A stretch of 64,000 bases of DNA, from contig JBBBDQ010001453.1 of the NCBI GenBank assembly GCA_037127315.1, positions 62,001-126,000 on the forward strand. The letters run 5' to 3'. The notes below the pieces were generated by a model, which ran no database searches, was not told the origin of the DNA, and was given only the letters and a program-made list of their open reading frames with translations. This DNA comes from Ascarosepion bandense. Its lineage: Eukaryota > Mollusca > Cephalopoda > Sepiida > Sepiidae. Both the position numbers and the translations under genes were made by a program. The stretch's first letter is position 1; every line of letters starts with the position of its first letter. This document shows positions 1 through 10,100 of this stretch, in pieces.

Positions 1-351
1 TCTTGCCTTTTATAGATATATATTATCGATTTTCTGCACTACTGTAAGAACTGCAACCTTGAAACTTATGAATATCGTTTCTTATGTCTTTGTTTATGAG
101 TGTCTCAAATTTGATTAAAATCGGACCACTCCTTCTATAACCCGATTTTTTCGATTATCGATTTTTGATATTTATCAGGGGGTACCTTGATACAAAACCT
201 AGCTAAGAACACTTGCAGACGCTTATAGTACAACTATGTAAATTTTCAAGAAAATCAGTTAAGCCGTTTCGGAGTGTATAGGTAACAGACACATAAACGC
301 ATACAGACACACACACACACACACAGAGTTCCATTTATAAAAAAGTTTAGA
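1..351 (-). mobile_element. Non-autonomous Helitron (family 1), truncated by window edge
   Basis: This is the 5' part of a minus-strand Helitron; the rest lies beyond the window start. On the minus strand it begins TCTAAACT, runs through a T-rich stretch, then a GT microsatellite, then the conserved subterminal block found in all family-1 copies here (5' subterminal text reads 'cggctgaaccgatt' in the best copies). The base after the 5' TC on the plus strand is T, consistent with insertion between A and T. No Rep/helicase coding sequence is present, so it is non-autonomous. Confidence 0.75.
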
Positions 352-487
352 TAATCCCACTTCATTAACATGAGCATGATCTATGTGTACCCAAGATTGA
401 GACTCTTTAGGTCATATATGTGTACTTGTCTGTCTGAATTTTCTTCTTTCAATACATGTTTTACACTTTTTACATATTTTTCTACAC

Positions 488-1615
488 CTGTAAAGACACA
501 GGAACAAGGAATGCCATATTTATGATGAGGATGCTCTCCAACAGGGTAATACAAATGAAGAAGGACTTATACCTGTGCTTTATTGATTATGCAAAGGCAT
601 TTGACAAAATATGCCACGAGAAACTGATGGAGATGCTCGGCAGCCTGGACATATTTGGGAAAGACTTGAGAGGAATGAATTCAGTAGACACACAAAGATA
701 GAAAGGGGTGTAAGACAAGGATGAGTTTTTTCATTGGTTCTGTTCAACTTGTACAGCGAGAATATATTGAGGACCCTAGAAGTTATGCCTGGATTCATAA
801 TTGGAGGCCACAATTTAAACAACCCAAGGTACGCAGATGATACAGTGCTGATAGCAGACACAGAAAGAAAACTAAAAGACCTCCTACAGAAGGTATCTGA
901 AGAAAGTAACAAGGAAGGACTAGAAATAAACTGCATGAAAACCAAATGCATGGTCATCAGTAAAAAGGGCAACCCAATATGCCAAATACAGGTGGGAGAT
1001 AATAGAATCAAGCAGGTATAAAAATTTAAATACCTGGGAAGCGTTATAACAAAAGACAGAAAGTGCAACACAGATCCAAAGGCGAATGGCATGGCGAAGA
1101 AAGCATTCCAGAAGTTGAGTAAGGAATTAAGAAACAGGACAATTCCGCTAGAAACAAGGAAGAGATTCCTGGATTGCTACGTGCTGTCCGTTCTTTCAAT
1201 ATGGCAGTGAATGATGGACAATATCATCAAAGATGAAGGAAAAACTTGAAGCAACTGAAATGTGGTTCTGCAGAAGGATGCTGCGAATATCATGGATCGA
1301 GCATGTGAGCAATGATGAGGTCTTGAAAATGATGGAAACAAAAAGGAAATTAATACTGAGCATCAGGAAGCGACAGCTGAAGTTTCTGGGACACACAATG
1401 AGGAAAGAGAAGCTGATACTAACAGGCCATAAAGAGGAGGAAAAAGAGACAGGGGAAAGCAACGGATAACATATTTGAAGGACCTAATCAGGTGCATGAC
1501 AGAACGAGGATTGCATGATGTAACAGGAGAAGGCATGCTCAGAGCCACCAGGGATAGGGAAACGTGGAAAGCCATGATCGCCTACGTCCTGAAGGGACAG
1601 GGCACATAGAAGAAG
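488..1615 (+). pseudogene. RTE-like LINE remnant, RT and C-terminal part (copy 1)
   Basis: Broken reverse transcriptase of a non-LTR retrotransposon. Frame pieces show RT motifs: a segment ending in DYAKAFDK (residue block with the first catalytic Asp), then RYADDTVLIAD (the YxDD active site), then a C-terminal stretch with the RQLKFLGH motif and the terminal block RETWKAMIAYVLKG. The 5' end starts abruptly inside RT, and about 25 residues between FGKDLR and the VRQG motif are deleted relative to copy 2 at 21735-24105. Several frameshifts and stops are present. The endonuclease type of copy 2 suggests an RTE-related clade; that assignment is inference. Confidence 0.85.
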
Positions 1616-1657
1616 ATATATGTCAACTGTTTATAAGAAATTTTAATGTAAATATAA

Positions 1658-1708
1658 AGTGGGGGATCAAATCTATATTATAATCAATATATAAACTGAT
1701 CCCTCATT
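1658..1708. repeat. 51-bp palindromic mini-element, diverged copy
   Basis: It begins AGTGGGGGATCA and ends in the near-complement TGATCCCTCATT. Four better copies (5690, 7594, 7903, 18740) have the same length and are embedded in SINE-A composites; this one stands alone, just after the LINE 3' end. Confidence 0.5.
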
Positions 1709-1763
1709 TTGTGGCCATGTTAGTTTCTATACGTTTATATTCAAGATTTATGGGCTTGAGCTA

Positions 1764-1890
1764 GTGGATGGCAGAGCGGGGTTTGTGTGGTGTAACAGGA
1801 GAAGGCGTGCTCAGAGCCACCAGGGGTAGGGAAACATGGAAAGCCATGATCGCCTACGTCCTGAAGGGATAGGGCACACAGAAGAAGAAG
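1764..1890 (+). mobile_element. RTE-like LINE 3' terminal fragment
   Basis: A second, separate copy of the LINE 3' end. It matches the last ~120 bp of the copy at 488-1615, including the terminal block encoding WKAMIAYVLKG and the gaagaagaag tail. It is typical of heavily 5'-truncated LINE insertion. Confidence 0.75.
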
Positions 1891-2373
1891 TAGAATAGCC
1901 TGGTCACCATGTCTCTAGCCTTAACCTTCTGTGCGTAGATGTTATTCTGCAAGGAACATTATGTATGCTCTTTATAGTTTTGGTTCTTTGTGTTGCTGGT
2001 GGAACAACTATGTCTCCATTACAAATTACACTCTTTTCAATCGTTAATTTGTGTTTAACCTCTTTCAAATGCCTTTCTACCCATGAGCAATTATTCCACT
2101 TATTATTTTTATGTCCTGAACAATATATTGTTCAATACAGAATCTTACTTTGTATTCACAGCTAATTTGTCTATTGACAAAATATCAGTTTTGACCCAAT
2201 GTAAGAAAGTATAATTTTCCTCCTCTTTCTTACTTTTAGAAGTGATAAACCTCAAACTTGACAAAGCATGTACATGTGGCATGGTATTGCCTTTCATGTA
2301 CTCAAGCACCATTAGCATTAAGGCCCATCTTAAAAATTCTAGATGACATTACTTAGGAAGTTTCTTCCTAGAA

Positions 2374-2396
2374 TCTAAACTTATTTATAAATGAAA

Positions 2397-2440
<44 letters not shown>

Positions 2441-2701
2441 CTGTTACCTGTAGACTCCAAAACGGCTGAACCGATTTTCTTGAAAATTTACACAGTCGTA
2501 CTATAAGTGTCTGCGAGTGTTCTTAGCTAAGTTTTGTGTCGAGGTACCCCCGATAAATATCGAAAATCAATAATCGAAAAAATCGGGTTATAGAAGGTGT
2601 GGTTCAATTTTAATCAAATTTGATAAACTCATAGACAAAGACATAAGAAACGATATTCAGAAGTTTCAAGGTTGCAGTTCTTACAATAGTGCAGAAAAGT
2701 G

Positions 2702-2745
<44 letters not shown>

Positions 2746-2926
2746 GCAAGATGTTTATGTGTGTGTCTGTTTATCTGTCTGTATGTCCTTTACACAAATC
2801 CACAATTTTTATCCAATTCGCACCAAACTTCACACAAATATTCTTTCGGCTGAGTCTGAGCTTCAAGACCATGGATTAGTTTTAAAGCTTTTATTATACC
2901 TGAGCAATGCCAGGCTATACTGCTAG
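2374..2926 (+). mobile_element. Non-autonomous Helitron (family 1), complete, 553 bp
   Basis: The 5' end is TCTAAACTTATTTATAAATG and the 3' end is GGCTATACTGCTAG, preceded by the short hairpin CCTGAGCAATGCCAGG about 10 nt from the CTAG terminus. The flanking bases are A on the left and T on the right, the hallmark Helitron target. It contains GT and TA microsatellites and the conserved subterminal block. Removing it restores a continuous reading frame in the surrounding gypsy pol with a single Asn codon at the join, which confirms both boundaries. Confidence 0.9.
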
Positions 2927-3394
2927 TTAAATATAAATTCTAAAGGTCTATGATTGAACTTTAGTAGGGATTTCTTTTTAATCAAAAACTGCTGAACTCT
3001 GACCTTCATATTATGGCCAATGCTCCTTTCTCAATATTTGAGTAGTTTGATTCAGCTTTTGACAATTTTCTTGAAAGATACCTACTAGGATGACCCCCCT
3101 GAACTAATATTCTCAAAATTGAGTGTTCACTTGCATCAGTTGTTGCTACTATTTCTTTTCTAGGATCAAATATTTTTATAAATTTTTTTTTGCCAGAACA
3201 GCTTTTAAATTTCTAAATGCCACTTGTTTTTTTGTCCAGATAAATTCAACATTCCTTTTCATTAAAACAGCAAAAGGTTCTGTCAATTTGGGGTATCGCT
3301 CTATATATTGTCTGTAGAAATTTTCTGAGTCCGAAGAAGAATTCCAATATTTTTTTGTTCTTGCGTACTTCAATTTTTAATATTTTGTCAATTA

Positions 3395-4245
3395 ATGATT
3401 GTCTGGTGAGATGCCTTTGCAAGATTGCCTCCCGGAGAGTAAAACACTACGCCTCCTTGGTCTCACACTCTCAGCGGACCTCAAGTGGAATGACTATATT
3501 GAATCCATTGCTAAATCCGCTGCTATGAAAGTCGGTTCTCTGTGCAGGGCCCGGAAGTTTTTTTCCGTCTGAATCTATCCTGCACATCTATAAATCTACC
3601 ATCCGCCCATGCATTGAATACTGCTGACATATCTGGTCGGGTGCCTCTGCTATTCTCCTCGGGCTTCTTGACAAGGTACAGCGGAGGGTCTGTAATGTCA
3701 TCGATCCCGACTTGCAGACCGCCTGCAGCCTCTCTCTCACCGGCACGACATGGCTTCCCTGTCTCTTCTCTAAATACTTTCACGGCTTCTGCTCCGATGA
3801 ACTTAGATCACTGGTGCCCTCTAGGTACGAATTTGCACGAGATACTAGATTAGCAACTAGATCCCACCCTTTTACAGTGAAACTGATAAAATGCAATCGC
3901 AACTTCTACTCCAACAGTTTCTTTTCTACACTTCCCGACTGTGGAATTCCCTTCCACATGATTGCTTCCCAGACGGCTACAATCTCCAGGAGTTTAAATG
4001 TAAGGTCAATAGACACCCCCTAACACACTAACTCACTCCCATTCTTTTAAACACTCTTCCCATCTACCCAACCCTCATCCTCAGTATCCTTACCCATCTA
4101 TCACCTTTCTTCTGACATTTCCTATATCTAACCACTCCTTCTCTTTACCTTCCCCTATGTAGCCCCATGTGCAATAGTGGCAGTGGAATGCTTTGCTTGG
4201 GGTGAAATGATTAAAAAAATAAAATAAAATAAAACTATTTATTGT
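3395..4245 (+). pseudogene. Jockey-like LINE, RT C-terminal region and 3' tail
   Basis: Conceptual reading gives the well-known C-terminal domain of Jockey-superfamily elements: LGLTLSADLKWNDYIESIA, KSTIRPCIEYC, LLDKVQRRVCN, KYFHGFCSDELRSLVP and RLATRSHPFTV, in that order. Stops and frameshifts interrupt it. The 3' tail includes TTGCTTGGGGTGAAATGATT followed by an A-rich (AAAAT)n end. It inserted into the gypsy pol between RT and RNase H. The exact clade is not fixed by the sequence. Confidence 0.85.
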
Positions 4246-4327
4246 TCAAAAAAAGGATTTAAAATTTATTGCACTAAGCTATGTACCCGAACAAAACCAA
4301 CTCTACCTATTTACACTGATTTACACT

Positions 4328-4612
4328 ATTTACAGTCAGTTAAGTCTCATAGGCGATCGTGTATCAAAAGAGACATGACTGACTGGGCAGAAGATTATTC
4401 CACAGTAGGTTTTCATTACTTTCTGAGGTAGACTGGTTGTTGACCAAGGCTATAGAACCCAGTCTGTCTTATTATTTAACCTATAACTGGAGGTAAGAGA
4501 CGGATTAATACCTTTCCTAAGGGTACTTGTGCGTAAGTGAATGCAAAGAATTAAACTGGAATTTGAACTTGGCATCCCGATCTCTCGTTCCGAGTCGATA
4601 TCCATACAACGC
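4328..4612 (-). mobile_element. SINE-A, tRNA-derived SINE
   Basis: Minus-strand copy of the common tRNA-headed SINE of this window. It retains the diverged tRNA-like B box, the conserved middle (ATGGGTTAAATAA type) and the 3' body with the hairpin around the GAGACATG arm. The extreme 5' end is diverged. It lies between two copies of the Jockey-like LINE tail (4165-4240 and 4618-4668). Confidence 0.8.
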
Positions 4613-4617
4613 ACAAC

Positions 4618-4668
4618 GCAATAGTGGCAGTGGAATGCCTTGCTTGGGGTGAAATGATTAAAAAAAAA
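4618..4668 (+). mobile_element. Jockey-like LINE tail fragment
   Basis: Repeats the 4170-4215 tail almost exactly (GCTTGGGGTGAAATGATT, then poly-A). Either the SINE insertion was accompanied by a duplication, or this is an independent 5'-truncated insertion. Confidence 0.7.
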
Positions 4669-5067
4669 ATGGAATATCACAAAAATGATATGATTTTAGT
4701 ATTGTGCACATATATTTGTTTTTTGTTAATTAATCTGGCATTTTTTAACTTATTCAAAATCATATTGGTTTTCCATTTTTGTTCGTTGTTGTTAAGAGTG
4801 CCAATATAAATGTCATCCTGGAAGTGTATTATATTCTTTATATCATTGCCAATATCTTGCTCTGAAAAATCGAACTTGCAATTTTAATTCCATACGGTAT
4901 TCATTTCCACATTGACAATCTTGGCATGTTTATTATTGTGACTTTTTCAAAGCCTTCGTCAATAGATATTTGATGGTGTGCCAACTTGAAATGAATTTTA
5001 GAAAATACTTTTATATCTGCAAGTGAGTTTAAAGCCCACTCTATGTTGAAGATAGGATATGAGTCTG

Positions 5068-5172
5068 CACCTATTTTGTGGTTTGCACCTATTTTGTGGT
5101 TTGCACCTATTTTGTGGTTTGCACCTATTTTGTGGTTTGCATATATTTTGTGGTTTACACCTATTTTGTAGG
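5068..5172. repeat. 18-bp minisatellite, about 5-6 units
   Basis: The unit TGCACCTATTTTGTGGTT is repeated head to tail, with the last units diverged. It lies directly upstream of the gypsy RT block on the minus strand, so it may be an expanded piece of that element. Confidence 0.9.
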
Positions 5173-5689
5173 TACCACAAATGCGCAGATCCCTACCTTT
5201 CTTTCTGAAAATTACGAACGAGAAGATCCATTTTCTCCCTCCAGTAGATTTTGTTTCAGTAAATTTTTTTTAGCTTTTCCACAACTATTGGTCATACATA
5301 GTGTGGCATCCGATGCAAATGCGCAGAGTTGCAGGATGTGCGTTGTGGTGCAGTGGATATCAGCAGGGAACAACAAATCGGGGAGCCGAGTTCAAATGCC
5401 AGTTGAATTCCCTGCATTCACTTATGCAAAAATACCCTTGATAAAAATATTAATCCATCTCTTCCCTCCAGTCATGGGTTAAATAATAGAAGAGATTGAG
5501 TTCTATAGCCTTGGTCAGCAACCAGTCTACTGCAGAAAGCAATGGCAACCTACCGCGGGACAATCTTATGCCCAGTCAGTCATGTCTCAAAAGAGACATG
5601 ATCGCTCAAAGTGTGTATCCTATATGGCCCTTAACTGACTGGCTGAATATAATAGTTGGAATCATGATTAAGGCAGCTACTGGTCATAA

Positions 5690-5740
5690 AGTGGGGGATC
5701 GGTTTTCTCTTGTTATGAAGTAATAAAATGATCCCCCACT
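5690..5740. repeat. 51-bp palindromic mini-element inside composite SINE
   Basis: The arms are AGTGGGGGATCGGTTTT and its near reverse complement, with a short TA-rich centre around GTTATGAAGTAATAA. The right end abuts the LTR element, which duplicated CCCAC from it. Confidence 0.85.
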
Positions 5741-6681
5741 GTTATGAGGATGTATTTATATAAAAATATTATTAATAATGTCTAAAAAGTTCTAGTAAAG
5801 GACACAATTGAGCCCTACTTGTTATGACAAAAAAGTTTTAATTCATGAAGTAGTTGTTAGATAGAGAAATAAGGAATAGAACATTTTCGAAGTCTGTAGA
5901 AAATTCCAGTAGCTTTGAGAGAATTCGAAAGATTCGAGAAATATGCAAATTAGGTGATAGCCCTTATAAAATTAGGTTTTGGGCAGTGAGTAGTTAGTTG
6001 ATAGCAGAATGGGTTGACCTTTACAGCTCCGGCTAAGATTCAGGATGTATATCCAGCCGAAATAATCCCTAAGTTGATGACAAAAAAACTAAAACTTGAA
6101 ACAGTTGATAAAAGAATGTGCTGACCTCATCAGCACTGGTTTCAATTCAGGAATTATATCCAGCCGAAAGAATCTCTTTAGTCGATGACAAACAAAAACT
6201 TGAAAGAGTTGTTAAAAGAATTTTCTGTCATATCAACTCCAGTTGAAATTCAGGGATTGATATCTGGCCGAAAGAATCTCACAGAAAAGTTTGAACAACT
6301 AAAACCTGAAAGAGAACCTCATGGAACAATCTGGGCAAATACATATTTTAGCCTCTATCATTGATCAAGCCCATAATTAGTCTTTATATACGCATTTAAG
6401 GATAAGTATAGCACTTAACTTCCCCACCAACTTAGCTGGGTAAAGATATTTGACAACTTACTTTCCCCTCCTCTCCTCATAACACTTCGCCTGCCAGTAG
6501 TAAACTCTATGTTTCTATTTGAATGCAAAACTGTATATTGGTAAATATTTTTATCTAATGTTTTGTAAATTAAATATTTGTCTCTATTAACTCTGAGTTT
6601 TGGTCTATCATTTTTATTTTTTCTTATATTACAATTAACACGTAACATAAATGGGGGCTCGTCCGGGATTAAAACGTAACA
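5740..6681 (+). mobile_element. LTR retroelement relic: one LTR, primer binding site, collapsed interior
   Basis: It begins TGTTATGAGG and ends ACGTAACA, so the ends are inverted (TGTTA/TAACA). CCCAC occurs on both sides (5735-5739 and 6682-6686), giving a 5-bp target duplication. The LTR itself is 5740-6647. A four-base spacer separates it from the primer binding site at 6652-6669. Only 12 bp follow the primer site, ending with an LTR-like terminus, so the internal region and nearly all of the 3' LTR are deleted. No coding sequence survives. A related partial LTR lies at 7143-7389. Confidence 0.75.
6652..6669 (+). promoter_or_regulatory. tRNA-Pro-type primer binding site
   Basis: The 18 bases TGGGGGCTCGTCCGGGAT are the complement of a tRNA-Pro 3' end and match the primer site classically used by LTR elements primed with tRNA-Pro. 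Its position four bases after an LTR end (CGTAACA) supports the reading. Confidence 0.85.
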
Positions 6682-7142
6682 CCCACTAATTACTACTTAA
6701 TAATATAATACATCTCTTCCCCCATCTAGCTATGAGTCAAATAATAGGACAGGTTGGGTTCTATAGCCTTGGTCGGCAACCAGTCTACCGCAGAAAGCAA
6801 TGGCAACCTACTGTGGGATAATCTTCTGCCCAGTCAGTCATTCTCTTTTGAGACATGATCGCCCAAAGCGTGTATCACGTATGGCACTTAACTAACTGTA
6901 TGTATCTATTGCGACTCCATTATATCACATGTGATGGTGTGCCATATATTGAGTAATGAAACTGTGAGATATACCAGGCAGTCAGTCAGATTAGAGCTGC
7001 CATTACCATGTCTTTCACCACAAGGGAGAAAGCATGGTATAAAAAAGACAAAAGTGCAAATTCCGAAGAAGTGAACTTCCTTTTGCAGAGAGGCAATAAT
7101 ACGGCTTTGTTTGAGAAGGGGTACCAGTAGGTTTTAGCTCAG

Positions 7143-7389
7143 TGTTACGAGGATGCATTTATATATAAAAAAATATTAATAATGTCTAAAAAGTTATAGT
7201 AAGGGATTCTATTGAGTCCTACGTGTTATTACAAAAAAGTTTTAATTCATGAAGCAGTTGTTAAATAGAGAAATTAGGAATAGAACATTTTGGAAGATTG
7301 TAGAAAATTCCAGCACCTTCGAGAGAATTCGAAAGGTTCTAGAAATATGCAAATTAGGTGATAGCCCCTATAAAAATAGGTTTTCGGCA
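7143..7389 (+). mobile_element. Partial LTR of the same family as 5740-6647
   Basis: It begins TGTTACGAGGATG and tracks the first ~250 bp of the 5740 LTR with scattered differences. Homology stops at a GGCAG that is shared with the adjoining SINE-A body, which suggests a recombination or truncation joint. Confidence 0.75.
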
Positions 7390-7593
7390 GAAGATTATCT
7401 CGCAGTAGGTTGCCATTGGGCAGAAGATTATCCCGCAGTAGGTTGCCATTGGGCAGAAGATTATCCCGCAGTAGGTTGCCATTGCTTTCTGCAGTAGACT
7501 GGTTGCCAGCCAAGGCTATAGAACCTAATCTGTCCTGTTATTTGACTCATATCTAGAGGGAGAAGAGATATATTATATTATTATGTAGTAATT

Positions 7594-7644
7594 AGTGGGG
7601 GATCAGTTTATTACTTCATAACAATAGAAAACCGATCCGCCACT
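7594..7644. repeat. 51-bp palindromic mini-element
   Basis: The ends are AGTGGGGGATCAGTTT and its near complement (AAACCGATCCGCCACT). Length and internal order are identical to the copies at 5690 and 7903. Confidence 0.85.
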
Positions 7645-7902
7645 TTATGACCAGTAGAAGCCTTAATCATGATTCCAACTATGATATTCAGTCAGTCAGT
7701 TAAGTGCCATACGTGATACATGCTTGGGTGATCATGTCTCTTTCGAGACACATCTGACTGGGCAAAAGATTATCCCGCAGTAGGTTGCCATTGCTTTCTG
7801 CAGGAGACTGGTTGCCAGCCAAGGCTACAAAACACAATCTTTCCTCTTATTAGACTCATAGCTAGAGGCAAAAGGGATGTTTTATATTATTACTTATTAA
7901 TT

Positions 7903-7953
7903 AGTGGGGGATCAGTTTATTACTTCATAACAATAGAAAACCGATCCTCCACT
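7903..7953. repeat. 51-bp palindromic mini-element
   Basis: Same palindrome as at 7594 with one arm substitution (CCTCCACT). It lies between two SINE-A bodies. Confidence 0.85.
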
Positions 7954-8383
7954 TTATGACCAGTAGAAGCCTAAATCATGATTCTAACTATTATATTCAG
8001 CCAGTCAGTTAAGTGCCATACATGATACACGCTTTGGGGAATCATGTCTCGAAAGAGACATGACTGACTGGGCAGAAGATTATCCCACAGTAGGTTACGA
8101 TTGCTTCCTGCAGTAGACTGGTTGCCGACCAAGGCTACAGAACCCAATCTGTTCTATTATTTAACCCATAACTGGAAGAAATAGACGGATTAATACTTTT
8201 CCCAAGTGTATTTGCACATAATTGAATGCAATGAATTCAGCTGGAATTCGAACTCGGCTGTCCGATTTCTCGTTTCGAGCTGATATCCAATGCACTACGA
8301 CGCACATCCTCATCCAAATCAAGAGTAGTTAGACATAGCGAAAGAAAAAACAAGGAGATACAACCACTCCGGTTCAGGAAGGG

Positions 8384-8512
8384 TGTGGTATCCTATGCAA
8401 ATGAGCTGAGTTGTATTTAAGTGCTACGCTGCTAACTGCTGGGACCTCATTACATTATGTGTAACAGTGTACCACATATCATGTACTGAAACTGTGAGAC
8501 ATACCAGACATA
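8384..8512 (+). repeat. Dispersed repeat, uninterrupted copy
   Basis: Contains GTGTGGTATCCTATGCAAAT and, further on, ACTGAAACTGTGAGACATACC. The same two blocks flank the composite SINE at 5334-6896 (5302-5333 and 6915-6978), so this looks like the pre-insertion form. Its nature is unknown. Confidence 0.5.
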
Positions 8513-8733
8513 ATAGAGTGGCACTTTTCATGCTTGAAAATAGGAGGGGGTGACATTTTTTCTTTAGTCTTAACTTTGCATCATAGTTTTAACATTCTAG
8601 TTTCTTATGCTTTGACCTTTGTTCATTAATTTTGATGAATTTATGTTCAACACATTATTTCCTACTAGACTGTGATTCTTTTTACAGTTTTCCATCATAA
8701 TTGGTAAAATGTCAAACTTATATTTATTATGGA

Positions 8734-9188
8734 CTAGCAGTATAGCCCGGTGCTGCTCAGGTGTAATAAAGCTTTAAATCTAATCCATGGTCCTGGAGCT
8801 CAGACTCAGTCTAAAGAATATTTGTGTGAAGTTTGGTGAGATTCGGATAAAAATTGTGGATTTGTATAAAGGACATACAGACAGATAAACAGACACAAAA
8901 ACATCTTGCCTTTTATACATATATATTATCGATTTTCTGCACTATTGTAAGAACTGCAACCTTGAAACTTCTGAATATCATTTCTTATGTCTTTGTCTAT
9001 GAGTGTATCAAATTTGATTAAAATTGGACCACTCCTTCTATAACCTGATTTTTTTGATTATCAATTTTCAATATTTATCAGGGGTACCTCGACACAAAAC
9101 CTAGCTAAGAACACTCGCAGACGTTTATAATACAACTGTGTAAATTTTCAAGAAAATCAGTTCAGCTGTTTCAAAGTCTATAGGTAAT

Positions 9189-9221
<33 letters not shown>

Positions 9222-9251
9222 GACAAAGTTCCATTTATAAATAAGTTTAGA
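8734..9251 (-). mobile_element. Non-autonomous Helitron (family 1)
   Basis: On the minus strand the 5' end TCTAAACTTATTTATAAATG is at 9251 and the 3' end ...GGGCTATACTGCTAG is at 8734, with flanking A/T. The interior has GT and TA tracts and the conserved block. No coding capacity. Confidence 0.85.
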
Positions 9252-9739
9252 TACACCAAACTGATACAATTGGACAAGGTTTTCTTTAAACTTGGGTTTT
9301 CTAATTTCTTCTAAAAATTTTGTGGGTATCAAAGTTACTTCATTTTTCATATCTACTTGCATGTTCATGAAAACATTATCAATTCAGATTTTTTGATAAG
9401 TCTTTTTCATTTCTTTTTTTTCAGTGCAAAGCTATCCATCCTCACTTCCTCTTTATTTTGTTGGACCATCTCTACATTTCTCTTTTGGATTTACACAAAC
9501 ACTTAAAATTATTAATTCCGAAACATTTTTCACATATTTTTTAATATGCCAGACATTTTTGCTTTTCTCATTGATGTTTATAACCAAACTGAGTGCACAT
9601 TATTCTGTCTTTTTTCTCTATCATGTATGTATTCATTTCCTCTTCCAGATCCGTAACTTTTGTTGAATTAAACTTTTGAATCATTTTTTGTTGCTGAACA
9701 ACTTCAACACACTATTCCAGTGATGACTTTTCCAGTTGT

Positions 9740-10100
9740 ATTTTTTTTTTTTTTTTTAATCGTATCACCCCGAGCAAGGCGGTAACACCACTGATGTGCA
9801 GGGGGCTACATAATAGTGAAAAGATTGGAAAAGATAAAGCCGGAAACCACATCCTAAACTGGGAACAAGGGATGAGCCTCTTCACCTGTCCAATAGACGT
9901 GGGTGGAGTCTGAACCAGGCGATAGTTTAGTCTATCTACTCCAATTGGAAAAAAAAATAAAGAAAAGAGTGAAAATATTGGAAAAGAGAAAACCGGAAAC
10001 CGCATCCTGAACAGGAAACAAGGGATAAGTCTCTTCACCTGTTCAATAGACATGGGTGGAGTGTGAACCGATCGATAGATAGATCTATGTACTCCAAATA
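9740..10100 (-). mobile_element. SINE-B, dimeric SINE with LINE-like tail
   Basis: On the minus strand two related ~145-bp monomers (each with a GTCTATTGAACAGGTG type block and a GGTTCACACTCCACC box resembling a tRNA B box) are joined by a T-rich linker. They end in a tail CCTTGCTCGGGGTGATACGA plus poly-A. The tail resembles that of the Jockey-like LINE at 4165-4240. The same dimer occurs at 15807-16175. Its 5' end runs directly into the minisatellite. Confidence 0.75.

Larger units (their letters stand above)
1940..5060 (-). pseudogene. Ty3/gypsy pol remnant interrupted by nested insertions
   Basis: Reading the minus strand, RT occupies about 5060-4670 (FSKIHFKLAHHQI, then the active-site motif FQDDIYIGT). 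A Jockey-like LINE, a SINE-A and a LINE tail fill 3395-4668. The RT/RNase H junction follows at 3390-2927 (NFYRQYIERYPKLTEPF; then TTDASEHSI with the RNase H Asp; then YSNIEKGALAII). A Helitron fills 2374-2926. The tether region follows at 2373-1960 (PHVHALSSL; ILSIDKLAV). Stops and frameshifts show it is dead. No LTR of this element was recognised. Family assignment rests on the order and spacing of these motifs, which fit Ty3/gypsy well. Confidence 0.85.
5334..6896 (+). mobile_element. Composite SINE-A (head-body-palindrome-body), split by an LTR element
   Basis: The tRNA-like head starts near GGATGTGCGTTGTGGTGCAG and is followed by a complete SINE-A body ending in CTGACTGGCTGA. A linker with the 51-bp palindrome (5690-5740) comes next, then after the LTR insertion (5740-6681) a second linker and a second SINE-A body (6687-6896). 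Two other loci (7383-8309 and 18409-18964) have the same head-body-linker-body order, so this is a distinct composite family and not a chance tandem. A 65-bp sequence flanking the right end (6915-6978) recurs uninterrupted at 8449-8512. Confidence 0.8.
7383..8309 (-). mobile_element. Composite SINE-A with three bodies and two 51-bp palindromes
   Basis: On the minus strand the order is tRNA-like head (from 8309), body, palindrome linker (7903-7953), body, palindrome linker (7594-7644), body. At the far end a 33-bp piece of the body (GCAGAAGATTATCCCGCAGT core) is triplicated in tandem (7387-7485). The head carries the B-box-like GAGTTCGAATTCC region. It is the longest composite here and shows that the body-plus-palindrome cassette can repeat. 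Confidence 0.8.

Noticed and set aside
580..1092. 170-codon minus-strand frame
   Set aside because: Antisense shadow of the RTE-like LINE RT region.
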